DNA of 64,000 nucleotides, from the NCBI RefSeq assembly GCF_030704535.1, contig NC_081811.1:3302501-3366500 (forward strand). Reading direction: 5' to 3'. This stretch comes from Vitis vinifera. Its lineage: Eukaryota; Streptophyta; Magnoliopsida; Vitales; Vitaceae. Below are positions 49,001-61,000 of the stretch, in pieces. Under the pieces are notes generated by a model that worked only from the letters and a program-made list of their open reading frames with translations, was not told the origin of the DNA and searched no databases. A program made the translations under genes and the position numbers. Position 1 is the first letter of the stretch; the number at the start of each line of letters is the position of its first letter.

Positions 49001-52000
49001 CTGCAACTCACTTGAGGTTGGTCATTAAGAGTTGAATCGACCTTTCTCATTATTGTGCCTCTACATTGGGAGAGTAGAGTGCAGGGTGGGTGAGTCTAAC
49101 GGTTTTAGGTAAATAGATTCGTGTTTATTTAAGGGTGAGAGTTGATACAATACAATATGCATGTATTTCATATATGTATGCATGTTTTTCCATTTATTTT
49201 TCATTATGTAAGTAAACTTACAATACATGATATGACATATGATACGAAATAATGGAAAAATTATGCATGATTTGGGTTTTTTGATATTTTTTCAACCTTG
49301 AGAGTAGTGGAATGGTGAAAGGAGGGAAGAAATGTTTTGGTGTGGATTTGAAATCTTTCAAAATCTCTATTGGGAAGTAAATGGTTGCTTGTGGGGAAAA
49401 ATCTCGGAGAAGGTAAGAGGTTTCTCTAGTTGGATTAGATTTGGAGAGGTTAGCTTGTCTTGTTTGTTAGAAGTACTGCAAGGTATGTGAAGAAGGGGGA
49501 AGGTCTTACAAATTGGAAAGATGCTCAAATGATGTGGGGAGTTTTCTTTATTGTTTGGTTAACTTTGTTGAGGCGAAGAAGTTAACTTTGTTGAGGCGAA
49601 GAAGTTAACTTTGATATTTCTATAGGGAAGGGTGTGCCAAGGGGATGGCCTATTCTTGCGATGAAACTTCTTGAGCTGGGTGTGAAACCTTTCCTTAGGT
49701 TTTCAAGAAAGGCTTTGGAAGTTAAGAGGCCCTCATGAAGGGTGCAACAATCTAAAAGTGCCCGAGCCATGTTCCTTTGTTGATATAATGAAGAAGCCTC
49801 ATTATGAGTTGAGTGAAGTGGTTGGGATAGAGCTAAGAGTTAAGGAATTCCAACATTAAGTAAGATCTTCTCAAGAAATGCTCAGTAGGAAGATGGGGGG
49901 AGGTTCATGATTTTGTTTTAGATTTGCTTGCTCTGAAGAAGTGGGGTCCTATCTAAGAGGTACTATGAGCATCTCGACTCGCTCATCCTTTTCGAGTTTG
50001 AAGAAGTTTCCAATGCTGAATTAGTGTTTGTTAAGAGGTTATAGATGATATGAGAACAAGCTTTTGCATCTGGACAGGTGGGCTCTGAAAGTAGGGTGTT
50101 TTCGCAATAGTTTTGGTGCAAAGGAAGTTTGGGTAAGAGTTGTGGGCCTCCTTTTGCATTTATGGCTTTGAGAGGTTTCCAAAAAGTTAGGGGATAGTTG
50201 TAGTGGCTTGGTAGCAGTTATGAAGAGACCCCCAAGCAAATACAATTCGCAATGGGCAAGAGTGTTGGTGAAGTCTAATGGGAAGAGGATCCTTGGGACA
50301 TACAATTTGGTGGTGGGCCCTTCCTACTTAGGTATTCAGCTTTGGTGGGAGGTTCTGCCATAGCTGTCTCTGGTTATCCCTAGGGTAGATTGAAGATGGG
50401 GGGTGATGTTGAGGAAGAGCCACATGCAGTGGGTAGAGTAGGAGATTAATTTCTGTCAATGAGGTGTGGGGTTTGGGATGGGTCATCCTTTGATTCAAGT
50501 TGTAGGGGGTAAGGTCATGGATTTAGGCTAAACTAGGTTCTTGGAGGCCCAAGGTGAGAGAATAGGGGGGATGCAAGCAGGGCCTTAGAGGATGGTGGGC
50601 CTAGTGGTCACTTTAGGGGTTTGGCTTTAAAGGAGGCCCATTGTGAGACAGAAGGGGGCAGTGAAATGGGCCATGTAAGGAGAGGCCTAGAAAAGGAGAT
50701 GGGATGTGGTTCTTCTTTAAAGCTGATGGGTTGTGGGTTGGCTTGAAAGAGGGTGGATTTTAATGAGCGTGGATTTGGGCTGGATGGTCAGGTGTGCTAT
50801 GGGATGGATCGACCATTTGATGTTTTTAAAGGGAGAGTATCAAGAGGAGAGTAACAGTGTGGGTCTAAGGCTTGTTTGGTCTCTAAGCTTAGAGGGATGC
50901 AGAGCGGGAAAGGGGAGATCATTGGCAAGGAAAAAACTTATGGTTTGCTTACAAGAAACAAAAATTTAGGAGATGCTAAAGGGAGCTAGTGAAGGGCTTA
51001 GGGGTGGGCAGATTTTTGTAATTGGGAGTCATGGGTGTTGGATTTCTGGGATAAGAGGGTATTAGAGCTTGTGGATATGGAATTGGGAGAATATTCAATT
51101 TTTTGTTGGTTAAAAAATTGTGGGGATGACTTTGTTTGAGTTTTGCATTGGTATATGGATCCATCATAGGGGGAGAAAGGGAGGATTTCTTGGCAGAGTT
51201 GGGGGTTATATATAAAAGGGATTGTGGGATGATCCTTGGTTCATTTGAGGAGACTTCAATGCGGATAGATTCCTAGGGGAGCATAGCAGAGGTAAAAAGG
51301 AGGTTCTCAGAGTTGCATGATCTTCCTTTGTTGGGGAGTCCTTTTACTTAGAGTGTAGGGAGGGAGAAAGGAGGGGGGAGCACCCCTTACTAAGATTAGA
51401 TCGGTTTTTATTGTTTCAAAGGTAGGAAAGTCATTTCAAGGGGGTGGTTTAAAGTACTCTATTGAATATTGTTTATGAGCATGCTCCTCTATTGCTAGAT
51501 GGGGGTGGGATGAGGAGTGGTGCTGTCCCTTTCAAGTTAAAAAATATGTGGTTAAAGGAGGTGGGGTTCAAAGGTTGGTGGATGGACTATAATTTTAGAA
51601 GTTCTCCCAAACTCGTCTTGTCTGTAAAGTTGAAAGCTTTAAAATTAGATCTGAAAAAGGAAACAGAAAAGTGTTTGGCAATGTTTCCATCAAGAAGGAG
51701 ATCACTTAAAATCAGATGGGTTTTAGATTCCAAGGACGGAGAAGGGTCGCTATCAAAAGAAAAGGATGAAGTTAGGAGGTTAGCAAAGGAGTATTTTCGT
51801 AAGTGGGCCCTTTTTGAAGAAGCATTGTGGAGGGAGAAATCAAGGGAAGTTGGTCAAAGGAGGGTAATAGAAACACTAAATTTTCCTCAAAATGACCAAT
51901 GCTCATAAGAGTTTGATGTCCAAGATTAACATTAATGGGGAGTGTTTTTTTGAGGAAAATGAGATAAGGGAACTTGGAAGGCGTGGTAATAGTGTTCCAC

Positions 52001-55000
52001 AACCTTTTATCTGACACGAATGAATGGAGACCTAGCATTTTAGCTTTTTGATTCCTTGGATAGACATGAAGTAGAAAGATTGGAGGGTCCATTCTAAAAA
52101 AAAGAGGTGTTTAGTGCCTTGTTTGATCTGAATACTAGATGAGTTCTTTTTAGCATTCTATTAATTTAGTTGGGACTTTGCTAAAAACAAGGTGTGGGGA
52201 TTTTCAAGGAGTTTTCTGATTAAGGGAGGTTCAAGAAAAGTCCCAATACTACCTTTTCTTTTTGTGTTAATGTCAAAGAAGGAGGGTGCAAAGGATATGA
52301 AGGATTGCAGGTCTATTAGCTTGGTGGAAGGGCTATATGGAATTCTTGCCACAATTTTGGCAAAGAGATTGAAGATGGTGTGTGGAAGGGTAGTCTCTAA
52401 GTCTTAGAATGGCTTTGTAGGGAGGGAAGACAAATCTTCGATGAGGTGCTAATAAGCTAGTGAAGCTATAGATTCTAGGGGTGTGAGGAAGCTTGGTTCG
52501 GTTGGTTATTAGATTGTGATTAACCAACTTGATTTGTTTCTGCCTGAGGCTAACCAAACTGTACCTATGTAGTGCGAAAAATAGAACAAAACCAAGCATA
52601 TCGAGATTGATTTGTTTGGTTCCAAAGAATTGGTTTAGGCCTAATTTTAAGGCTTCAATCTCCTTCCTTGACTTGTTGTGGAGGTGTTGAAGATGGTGAT
52701 GTCGGTTAGGTTGAGATTCTGAAGTGAAGATGACTAGTGCTGTGAGGTTATTGAAAGTATGGATGATGGTGATGATGGTGGAGATGAGCTGGCCAGAGAT
52801 TGTGATCGTGGCTGAAGGTTGGTGGTGTGGGTGTTAAGGAGAAGTTGCGCTGGAGGCATGAACATGAATGATGGTCTTGGTGAAGATGATGTGATAATAG
52901 TGGGTTTCTTGGGTTGGTTTCCTTTTCCTCTTGTGATCGACCTTGTGGTATTGATAAAATAGGGAGAGAGAAAATGAGTGTTTCCCTTTTCCTCAGTGAC
53001 TATTTGTCTCATTTCCTTCTCTTTTAAGGTGAGCTTGTCATGTGCTCTTTAAGACCACTTTGCTTAGCTTGTTTGGCAAGTAGCGTACTCATCATAGATA
53101 ACCACTTGGCGAGTTTGGCAAGCTTCAACCCCATTGGCGATAGGTGTATGGGTGGAGGCCAACACATACAAGGGTTTGTTGTTTCAGTCCTTGTTAGTTT
53201 TAATATTTTCAAATAAAAATCCGAACCATTTGAATCGATTTTTTCAAAATCGAACCAAATCTTTTACAACTAAAAACGAACCAATGAGGTTGGTTTGGTT
53301 CAATTTAATTGTTCTTTTTCTTTTTTTTTCTTTTAATTTACTTACACCCCTAATAGATTCTATGTTAAAAAAATAATGTATGTGGTGTTTGGTGCAAATT
53401 AGATATCGAAAAGGCTAATGATCATGTCAACTGGAATTTCTTGCTACAAAAGATGAATTTTGGTAGAAATGGATATGTTGGATCAAATGTGTATTTCTTT
53501 TGCTAAGTTTTCATTTCTTGTCAATGACACCTTTTCGAGTTTTTTTCAAAGTTTTGGGGGTTTGAGGCAAGGGGATCCTCTTTCTCCCTACTTATTTGCT
53601 TTATCAATGGAGACTCTAAGTTGTCTTCTAAAGTGGGCCAAGGATGGTAGTTACCTTTTGCGCTTTAGGGTAAAGGGGAAAGGAGTTGAGAGGGAGAAAG
53701 TGTCTTATTTGTTGTTTGTTGATAATACTTTTGTTTTTCTTGAGGCTTCTCAAGACCAAATTGTTCATTTAAGCTTGTTGCTCATGTGGTTTGAAAATTA
53801 TCTTGAAAAGAGCGAGTTGATTTCAATTGGGAGAGTGGACAATATCTAGGAGTTGGCCTATTTAATGGGGTGTAAGGTGAATGAGCTTCAAACTTCTTAT
53901 TGGGGCTTCCTTTGGGCATTATTTTCAAATCAATGGTGGCTTGGGATGGGATGGGAAAAAGGTTTCGCAAAAGATGGCTGTTGTGGACAAGACGATATTT
54001 AAAAAACTGGGGGCGGCCGAGAGCGAGGAAGCGAGTGAACCCGCCGGCGGCGAGAATGTTTCTCGCGCGGAGAATAGGAGGAAAAGGAAGACGAGGAGCT
54101 TTGGGGTGGAGTCCAAGTCCTTCGTGCTGGAAATGGAGGAGAGGAGAGGGAAAACCCTAATAACCATCACAGAAAGCAAGAAAGGGGTATCGTCTTGGGT
54201 GCGCATGGGGATGTTCAGCGTCGGACTGTTCATGGAAGGCCTTCATCAGTGCATTGAAGATGTGAATGAAGGCAGATGGGAAAAGGGTTAGAAGGAAAAG
54301 GGGAGGAACTTTTCTCTGATGCGCATTACGAACAGGGGGGGTTGTTTTTTGCGGTTGGGGGTTATTGATTTGGAGTTGAAAAGTTATAGTATCTGTATTC
54401 CGAAGGGCAAAGGAGGCAAGGGGGGATGGTCGGCGATGGTGGAGGCTCTCTATCAGTTGGATAACAGTATTATTAATAAGGAAAAACAAGAAGAAATGAG
54501 GGTAAGGGGAAGGCAGTGCACGGAGATGACGAAAGGGAGGTCGTTTGCAGATGCGGTGAAGGGTGGGTGGAACAAGGAGTCCAAGATCATACGAGTGGAG
54601 GTGGCTCGGGAGGAACTAAGTAGAAATCTCAGTAGACTAGAACATTGCTTGATCGGAAGCTGGAGCCCCAACATCACAACAGGGGTAACCTTGGAAACCT
54701 TGGGTGGGGAAATGGCCAAAGCTTGGGGTTTGAAAGGCAAGATGGGGATGGCGAGTATGGGAAAAGGACGTGTGCTGCTGGAATTCGAATTTGTGGAAGA
54801 AGCGAGACGGGTTAATCTATCAGGCACCAGGGCTGTGAGAGGTGTTCAAATGGGCTTGGAGTGCTGGGACCCAAACTCAGGCTGTTTGGAGGAAGGGGAG
54901 ACAAGAAAGGAAGTGTGGGTGAGAATATTAGGGTTACCAATGTCGTTATGGGTTCCGTCGGTGCTGAAAAGGGTGGGAGATGCGTGTGGAGGGTTTCTCG

Positions 55001-58000
55001 ACGTCGATCCTCAGACGGAGAGCTTGGAGGAGTTGCAGTGGGCCAGGGTCTTGGTCAGATCGGACGGCGAGACTTTCCCTGACACTCTAGAGCTAGGGTT
55101 TGAAGAGACGACATACTCTGTAACCCTATGGTGGGAGAGGATGCCGTCGATAAGGACGGAAGAGGGGAGAAAGCAAAGCCGGTGGAATCCATCAACGAGG
55201 GAGGTTGAAGGTGACGAAGCTTCACGCGCTGCTACGCGAGTGGAGCAGTTGGTGGGCGTGGAAACCGAGGCGCAGAGTCAGTCAGATGATGGGACTGACT
55301 GTCTGTCGCAGGACTTGGGCCCCTCTGTAAAGAGAGCCCAGACGCGAGTGGGCTCGCCGCAGGGGCCTGGCTCCAAATCTGGGCCTACAGCTTCTGGGCT
55401 ACTTCGGGCCTTTGGGCCCAAGTCACCTCCAGCTTCTGATGCCCCAAAGGGGGATCAGTCTGGGCCGAGGCTTCCTAATAGGTTGGGGCGGGGTGCAGGC
55501 TATGGTATGGGCCAGGCTCATAAGGGGAAATCCAATTTAGCCCAGACCCACCTTTCAGATAATGGGCCTCTTTTAATAACCCCTCCTTCTTGCTCCAACG
55601 GTCACTTTAAAGCTGATGACTTAGAGAAAGAGTTCACCAGATGCAGAGAGGAAGAAATGGGGAGAAGACAACAGCTGGACCCAATCAACCCGAGCGCTGA
55701 AAGAATGCTAGAAGAAGAAGCTGCGAGGTATGTCTCAGAGATAAATATGGGGGGTACCAGGGTTCAAGGGTCTTTCTCTTCTAATCTTCTTTGTTTCGGT
55801 CGGACTCCGGAGAGGGAGTATTACGACCATTCTGGGGGGAGAAGAGAAGGAATTCTGGTTGGAAGTGGGTCGCGAAGACCAAATACAGAAGATCATTCAG
55901 GAAGAAGGGAGGGCTGTTGGGACATGGTTGAAATCAGTAGCGATGACCCTACGGGTAGGAATTTGGGGTGGACTACAGACCAATGGGCTAGTCAAGAGGG
56001 CAGAAAGGAGGACCAGCTCAATTGGGAGGAAAGTAGCCTGATTAAGTTCAGCCACTTTTTGGGTTTCTCTACGGAAGGTCTAGAGAAGGAAATTTTGAAC
56101 TTCTTAGGAAAAATCAGGAAAAGAAGGGAGAAAATAATAGACAAAGGACTACTGGAGACTACAAGATTTGAAAGGGAGCTTAAGAGATTGGAGTGCTCTG
56201 TTAATTATGAAGGGGACACTAGGAAGAAAGGCCCTCAACAGGGCAGAGGGATCCAAAGTTCAGTTGTCCAATGAATGTAAGACTTCTGAGTTGGAATGTG
56301 AGGGGCGTGAATGACAGGTCCAAGAGGAAAGTTATCAAGTCAGTTATCAGAAGCCAAAAGGTGGACCTGTTCTGTATTCAAGAAACAAAGATGCAAGTTA
56401 TGTCTGAAGAGGTGGTGAGGAGTCTAGGGCCGGGGAGATATCTTGATTGGAAAGCTTTAAATGCTATGGGGACAGCAGGGGGTGTCTTGATTTGCTGGGA
56501 CAAAAGATCTCTGGAATTGCTGGGGGTGGAAGAGGGCCAATTCTCCATTTCCTGTAGATTCAGGAATGTGGGAGATGGGGTAATCTGGGTGTTCACAGGG
56601 GTTTATGGTCCTTGTTCCAGAAAGGATAGGGAGTGTTTATGGGAGGAGTTCGGGGCAATTAGAGGACTGTGGGAGGACCCATGGTGTCTAGGAGGTGACT
56701 TTAATTCAACTCTATACCAAGCTGAAAGGAGTAGAAATGGGAGGATCACTTCAGCTATGAGGAGGTTTGCCCAGGTCATAGATGAGTTAGGGCTTATTGA
56801 TATTCCCTTGCAAGGGGGATCCTTCACTTGGAGTGGGGGGCTCAACAACCAATCGTGGGCCAGGTTGGATAGATTCCTGGTGTCCCCCAATTGGATAGAT
56901 CAGTACAGTAGGGCTAATCAAAGAAGATTACCTCGCCCAATCTCGGATCATTTTCCGATTTTGCTTGAGGGAGGTGGTCTAAGGAGAGGTCCTTACCCCT
57001 TCAAATTTGAAAACATGTGGCTCAAAGCTGAGGGGTTCAAAGAGCTGATAGAGGGGTGGTGGCAAGGGATAGTGGTTAGAGGAAGGCCGAGCTACAGGTT
57101 AGCAGCTAAGATGAGGGGTCTGAAACACAATTTAAAGATCTGGAATAAGGAGGTCTTTGGAAGGTTAGAGAAAAACAAAGCTGAAGCCCTTCAGCAAGTG
57201 GAGCGATGGGACGTAGTGGAAGAAGAGAGGGCTCTATCAGAGGAAGAGTTAGGCCACAAAAAAACAGCTAAGGAGAATTATTCAAAATGGGTGTCGATGG
57301 AAGAAGTGCATTGGAGACAGCTATCAAGGGAAATATGGCTTAGGGAAGGGGATAGGAACACGGGATTCTTTCACCGTATGGCTAATGCCCACAGGAGAGT
57401 CAATAATCTGATCAAAATTAAGATTAATGGGGTGAGACTTACAGAAGATCAAGAGGTGAGGGATGGAATAGTAAATGCTTATCAGCATCTTCTTTCGGAA
57501 AACGCGGATTGGAAGGCGGATATAGGGGGTCTTGTGCTGAAGCAGATCAGCCTATCAGAAGCGGATGCTCTTGAGCTCCCTTTCACTGAAGCTGAGATTT
57601 ATGCTGCATTAATGGGGATGAATGGGGACAAGGCCCCGGGTCCGGATGGTTTCACTGTAGCATTTTGGCAAAATTGTTGGGAGATTGTCAAGGAGGATGT
57701 CTTGGATATGTTCAAAGAATTCTATGATCAGAATTCTTTCATCAAGAGCCTAAATCATACATTTCTGGTCTTGATTCCGAAGAAAGGGGGGGCAGAGGAC
57801 TTAGGGGACTACAGGCCAATCAGTTTGCTTGGGGGTCTTTATAAATTATTGGCTAAGGTGCTGGCCAATAGGCTCAAAAAAATCATAGATAAGGTGATTT
57901 CCCCTGACCAGAACGCCTTCATAAAAGGGAGACAGATTCTTGACGGCTCCCTAATAGCAAATGAGGTAATAGACTCTTGGCAAAAAAGGGGAGAGAAAGG

Positions 58001-61000
58001 CCTAATCTGTAAGTTGGACATTGAGAAGGCGTTTGATAATATCAATTGGCAGTTTCTATTAAAGGTTTTGCATAAGATGGGCTTCGGATCAAAATGGATA
58101 GGATGGATGTGGAGCTGTATTTCTACCATCAAATATTCAATGTTGGTGAATGGGGTTCCAGTTGGTTTCTTTTCAAGTTCTAAAGGTCTTAGGCAAGGGG
58201 ATCCCCTTTCCCCCTACCTATTTATCATGGGAATGGAAGTCCTTAGTGCGTTAATATCGAGGGCCGTTGAAGGGGGGTTCATTTATGGCTGTAGGATATG
58301 GAAAGGAAGAGGGCAGCCCGTAAACATAACTCATCTCCTGTTTGCGGATGATACAATTGTCTTTTGTGAGGCAAAGAAAGAGTCCCTGTTGTACTTGAGC
58401 TGGATCCTATTATGGTTCGAGGCCGCCTCAGGTTTAAAAATTAACTTGGAGAAAAGCATGGTCATTCCGGTAGGGGAGGTGGAAGGGGCGCTTGATATGG
58501 CTGCGGAAATTGGGTGTAAGGTGGGACAGCTGCCCACTGTTTATTTGGGGCTGCCCCTTGGGGCGCCTAATAGGGCCTCCTCCGTTTGGGATGGGGTGGA
58601 GGAGAAAATGAGGAGGAAGCTTGCTCTTTGGAAGCGTCATTTTTTGTCCAAAGGAGGGAGAATTACTCTCATTAAGAGCACGCTGGCCAGCATTCCTTTG
58701 TATCAAATGTCACTTTTCCGCATGCCTAAATCAGTGGCAAGAAGACTAGAAAAGCTTCAAAGGAATTTTTTGTGGGGAGGAGCCAATGGAGGGAATAAGG
58801 CTCATCTAATCAAGTGGGAGGTTGTATGTACGGATAAAAAGAAGGGAGGGTTGGGGTTAAGAAAGTTAATTTGGTTAAACAAAGCTCTCCTTGGCAAATG
58901 GATTTGGAGGTTTGCGCGGGCTAAGGAGGAGCTGTGGAAAAAAGTGCTTGAGGCTAAGTATGGGAAAGAGGAATTTGGGTGGAGAACAAAGAAGGCAAAT
59001 GGGGTGTTTGGGGTTGGTGTGTGGAAGGAAATTCTGAAGGAGTCCACTTGGTGTTGGGATAACATGGTATTCAAGGTGGGAAAAGGCAATAAAGTAAGAT
59101 TTTGGATTGATCCTTGGTGTGGAAACAACGTGCTGTCCGAAGCTTTCCCGGACCTCTTCTCCATGGCTGTCCAAAGAAGCGCCACTGTGGAGGATTATTG
59201 GGATCAGAATCTGAGTCAAGGAGGGTGGAGCTTAAGACTATTGAGGGACTTCAACGATTGGGAATTGGGGTTGGTGGACAATATGTTAGTTGAGTTGAGG
59301 AACTATAGAGTATCTATGGAGGAAGATTCGGTTTTTTGGAGGGGAGGAGCGGACGGGCTGTTTAAAGTTAAGGAAGCTTATAGGGTGTTGGTTAATGCTG
59401 ATGAAGCGGCCTTCCCCCATAGCAATGTTTGGGTGGCCAAAGTTCCAACAAAAATTATTTTCTTTGCTTGGGAAGCTACTTGGGGGAAGGTTCTTACATT
59501 GGATAGATTGCAGAGAAGAGGATGGCATCTTCCTAATCGGTGCTTCTTGTGTGGATGTGAAGAGGAAACTATCAATCATATTCTTATTCATTGTACGGTG
59601 GCAAAAGGTTTATGGGATATTATTCTTGCATTGTGTGGTGTTCAGTGGGTCTTTCCTAATTCTGTAAAGGAGGTTCTTAGTAGTTGGAAAGGCTCTTTTG
59701 TGGGGAGAAAAAGAAAGAAAGTGTGGAAGTCCATCCCGCTTTTCATTTTTTGGACAATTTGGAAGGAGAGGAATAGGCTCGCCTTTAAAGGGGGTGTGTT
59801 AGCCTTTCAGAAATTAAAGACTTCGTTTGTGTATAATTTTTGGGGTTGGGCTAAAGTGTACATTGATATGGAGTCGAATTCCCTTATAGGTTTCTTGGAG
59901 TGGATAGCTTCCAAGTAGGGGTGGGGTTCTTTTGTTCTTTGGTTAAGGGTTTGTAGCCTTGTATACTCCCTGTATGCTCTTTGGCTTTTGCCTTCATTAA
60001 TATAATCGCTTACTTATCAAAAAAAAAATATTTAAAAAACTGGGGGGTGGCGCAGGGGGGGGGTGTGGTTTATTTTGTTCTACAGGACATTATCCGGCTT
60101 GCCAATCTATTTCATGCTATTATCCATTTTGAGAAAAGTTAGATTGAGGCTTAAGAATTAATGAGACTTTCTTTGGGGAGGTAGGGCTTTGGAGAAAATA
60201 TTTCATTTGGGGAAGTGGTCAATTGTGTGCATTGAGGGTTAGAAGTGTTTCTTTGCTCAATAAAGCGCTTTTATGAAATTGGAGTCGGTGATTTGCATTT
60301 GAAAGGGAGTTTTCCAAAGATAGATTATAAGTGGAAAATATGGGAAGGAAAAAAAGGGGTGGCCATCTTGTCATGTGAGATATGGGTATGGGGTTATGTG
60401 AGGAAAGGTTGGGATACCTTTAATAGTAGATTGTCCTTCTTTGTGGAAAATGGGAGGAGGGCAAAGTTTTGGAAGGATGCTTGGTGTGAGGAGGAGCCTT
60501 TATGTTTTGCTTGTCCATCTCTGTTTGCTTAGGCCTTATCAAAGGAGGCTTGGGTGGCGGATTTGTGGGGCTGGATAGGAGAGAGTGGTCATTGGAATCT
60601 TTGCTTTTCTAGACATTTTAATGATTAAGAGCTTGATAATGTTGAATAGTTTTTTTTCTAGACTGCAAGGAAAAGGTAGTGAATAGAGAGGAGGAAGACA
60701 GTATGGATGGATTCAAGGAATGATGGGTTCTCAATGAAATCTCTGTGTTGCTTTAGAGTTTAATTCCTTTTCTAGTGGGGGTTATTTCGAATCCATGGGT
60801 TCCTAAAGCAACTTTCTTTGTGTGGGAAGCTTGTTGGGGAAAGGTTTTGACTCTTGATCAGCTTTAGAAAAGTGGGTGGATGTTGATTAGTAGATGTTTT
60901 CTTTGTAGAGTTGTAGAAGAGACAATTGATCACATACTTCTTCACTGTTCCAAGGCAAAGGTCCGTTGGTAGTTGCTCATTTCCTTGTTTGATGTTCCTT

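Larger units (their letters stand above)
54014..60027 (+). mobile_element. Young, near-complete L1-type LINE, 6.0 kb, 19-bp target duplication
   Basis: ATATTTAAAAAACTGGGGG occurs at 53995-54013 and again at 60028-60046, right after a tail ending TATCAAAAAAAA. The element inserted into the reverse transcriptase part of the old LINE. A GC-rich 5' region (GGCGGCCGAGAGCGAGGAAG) is consistent with a full-length 5' UTR. It carries ORF1 (one stop codon) and an intact ORF2. Same orientation as the host ATPase gene. The 3' end TTGCCTTCATTAATATAATC before the A-tail is the natural LINE end. Confidence 0.93.

Noticed and set aside
49560..49605. 23-bp doublet as a regulatory repeat
   Set aside because: It sits in the decayed ORF1 of the old LINE; a simple replication-type duplication is enough to explain it.
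53881..54291. 136-aa frame as an independent gene
   Set aside because: It begins in the old LINE, crosses the target duplication and continues as the first part of the young LINE's ORF1.
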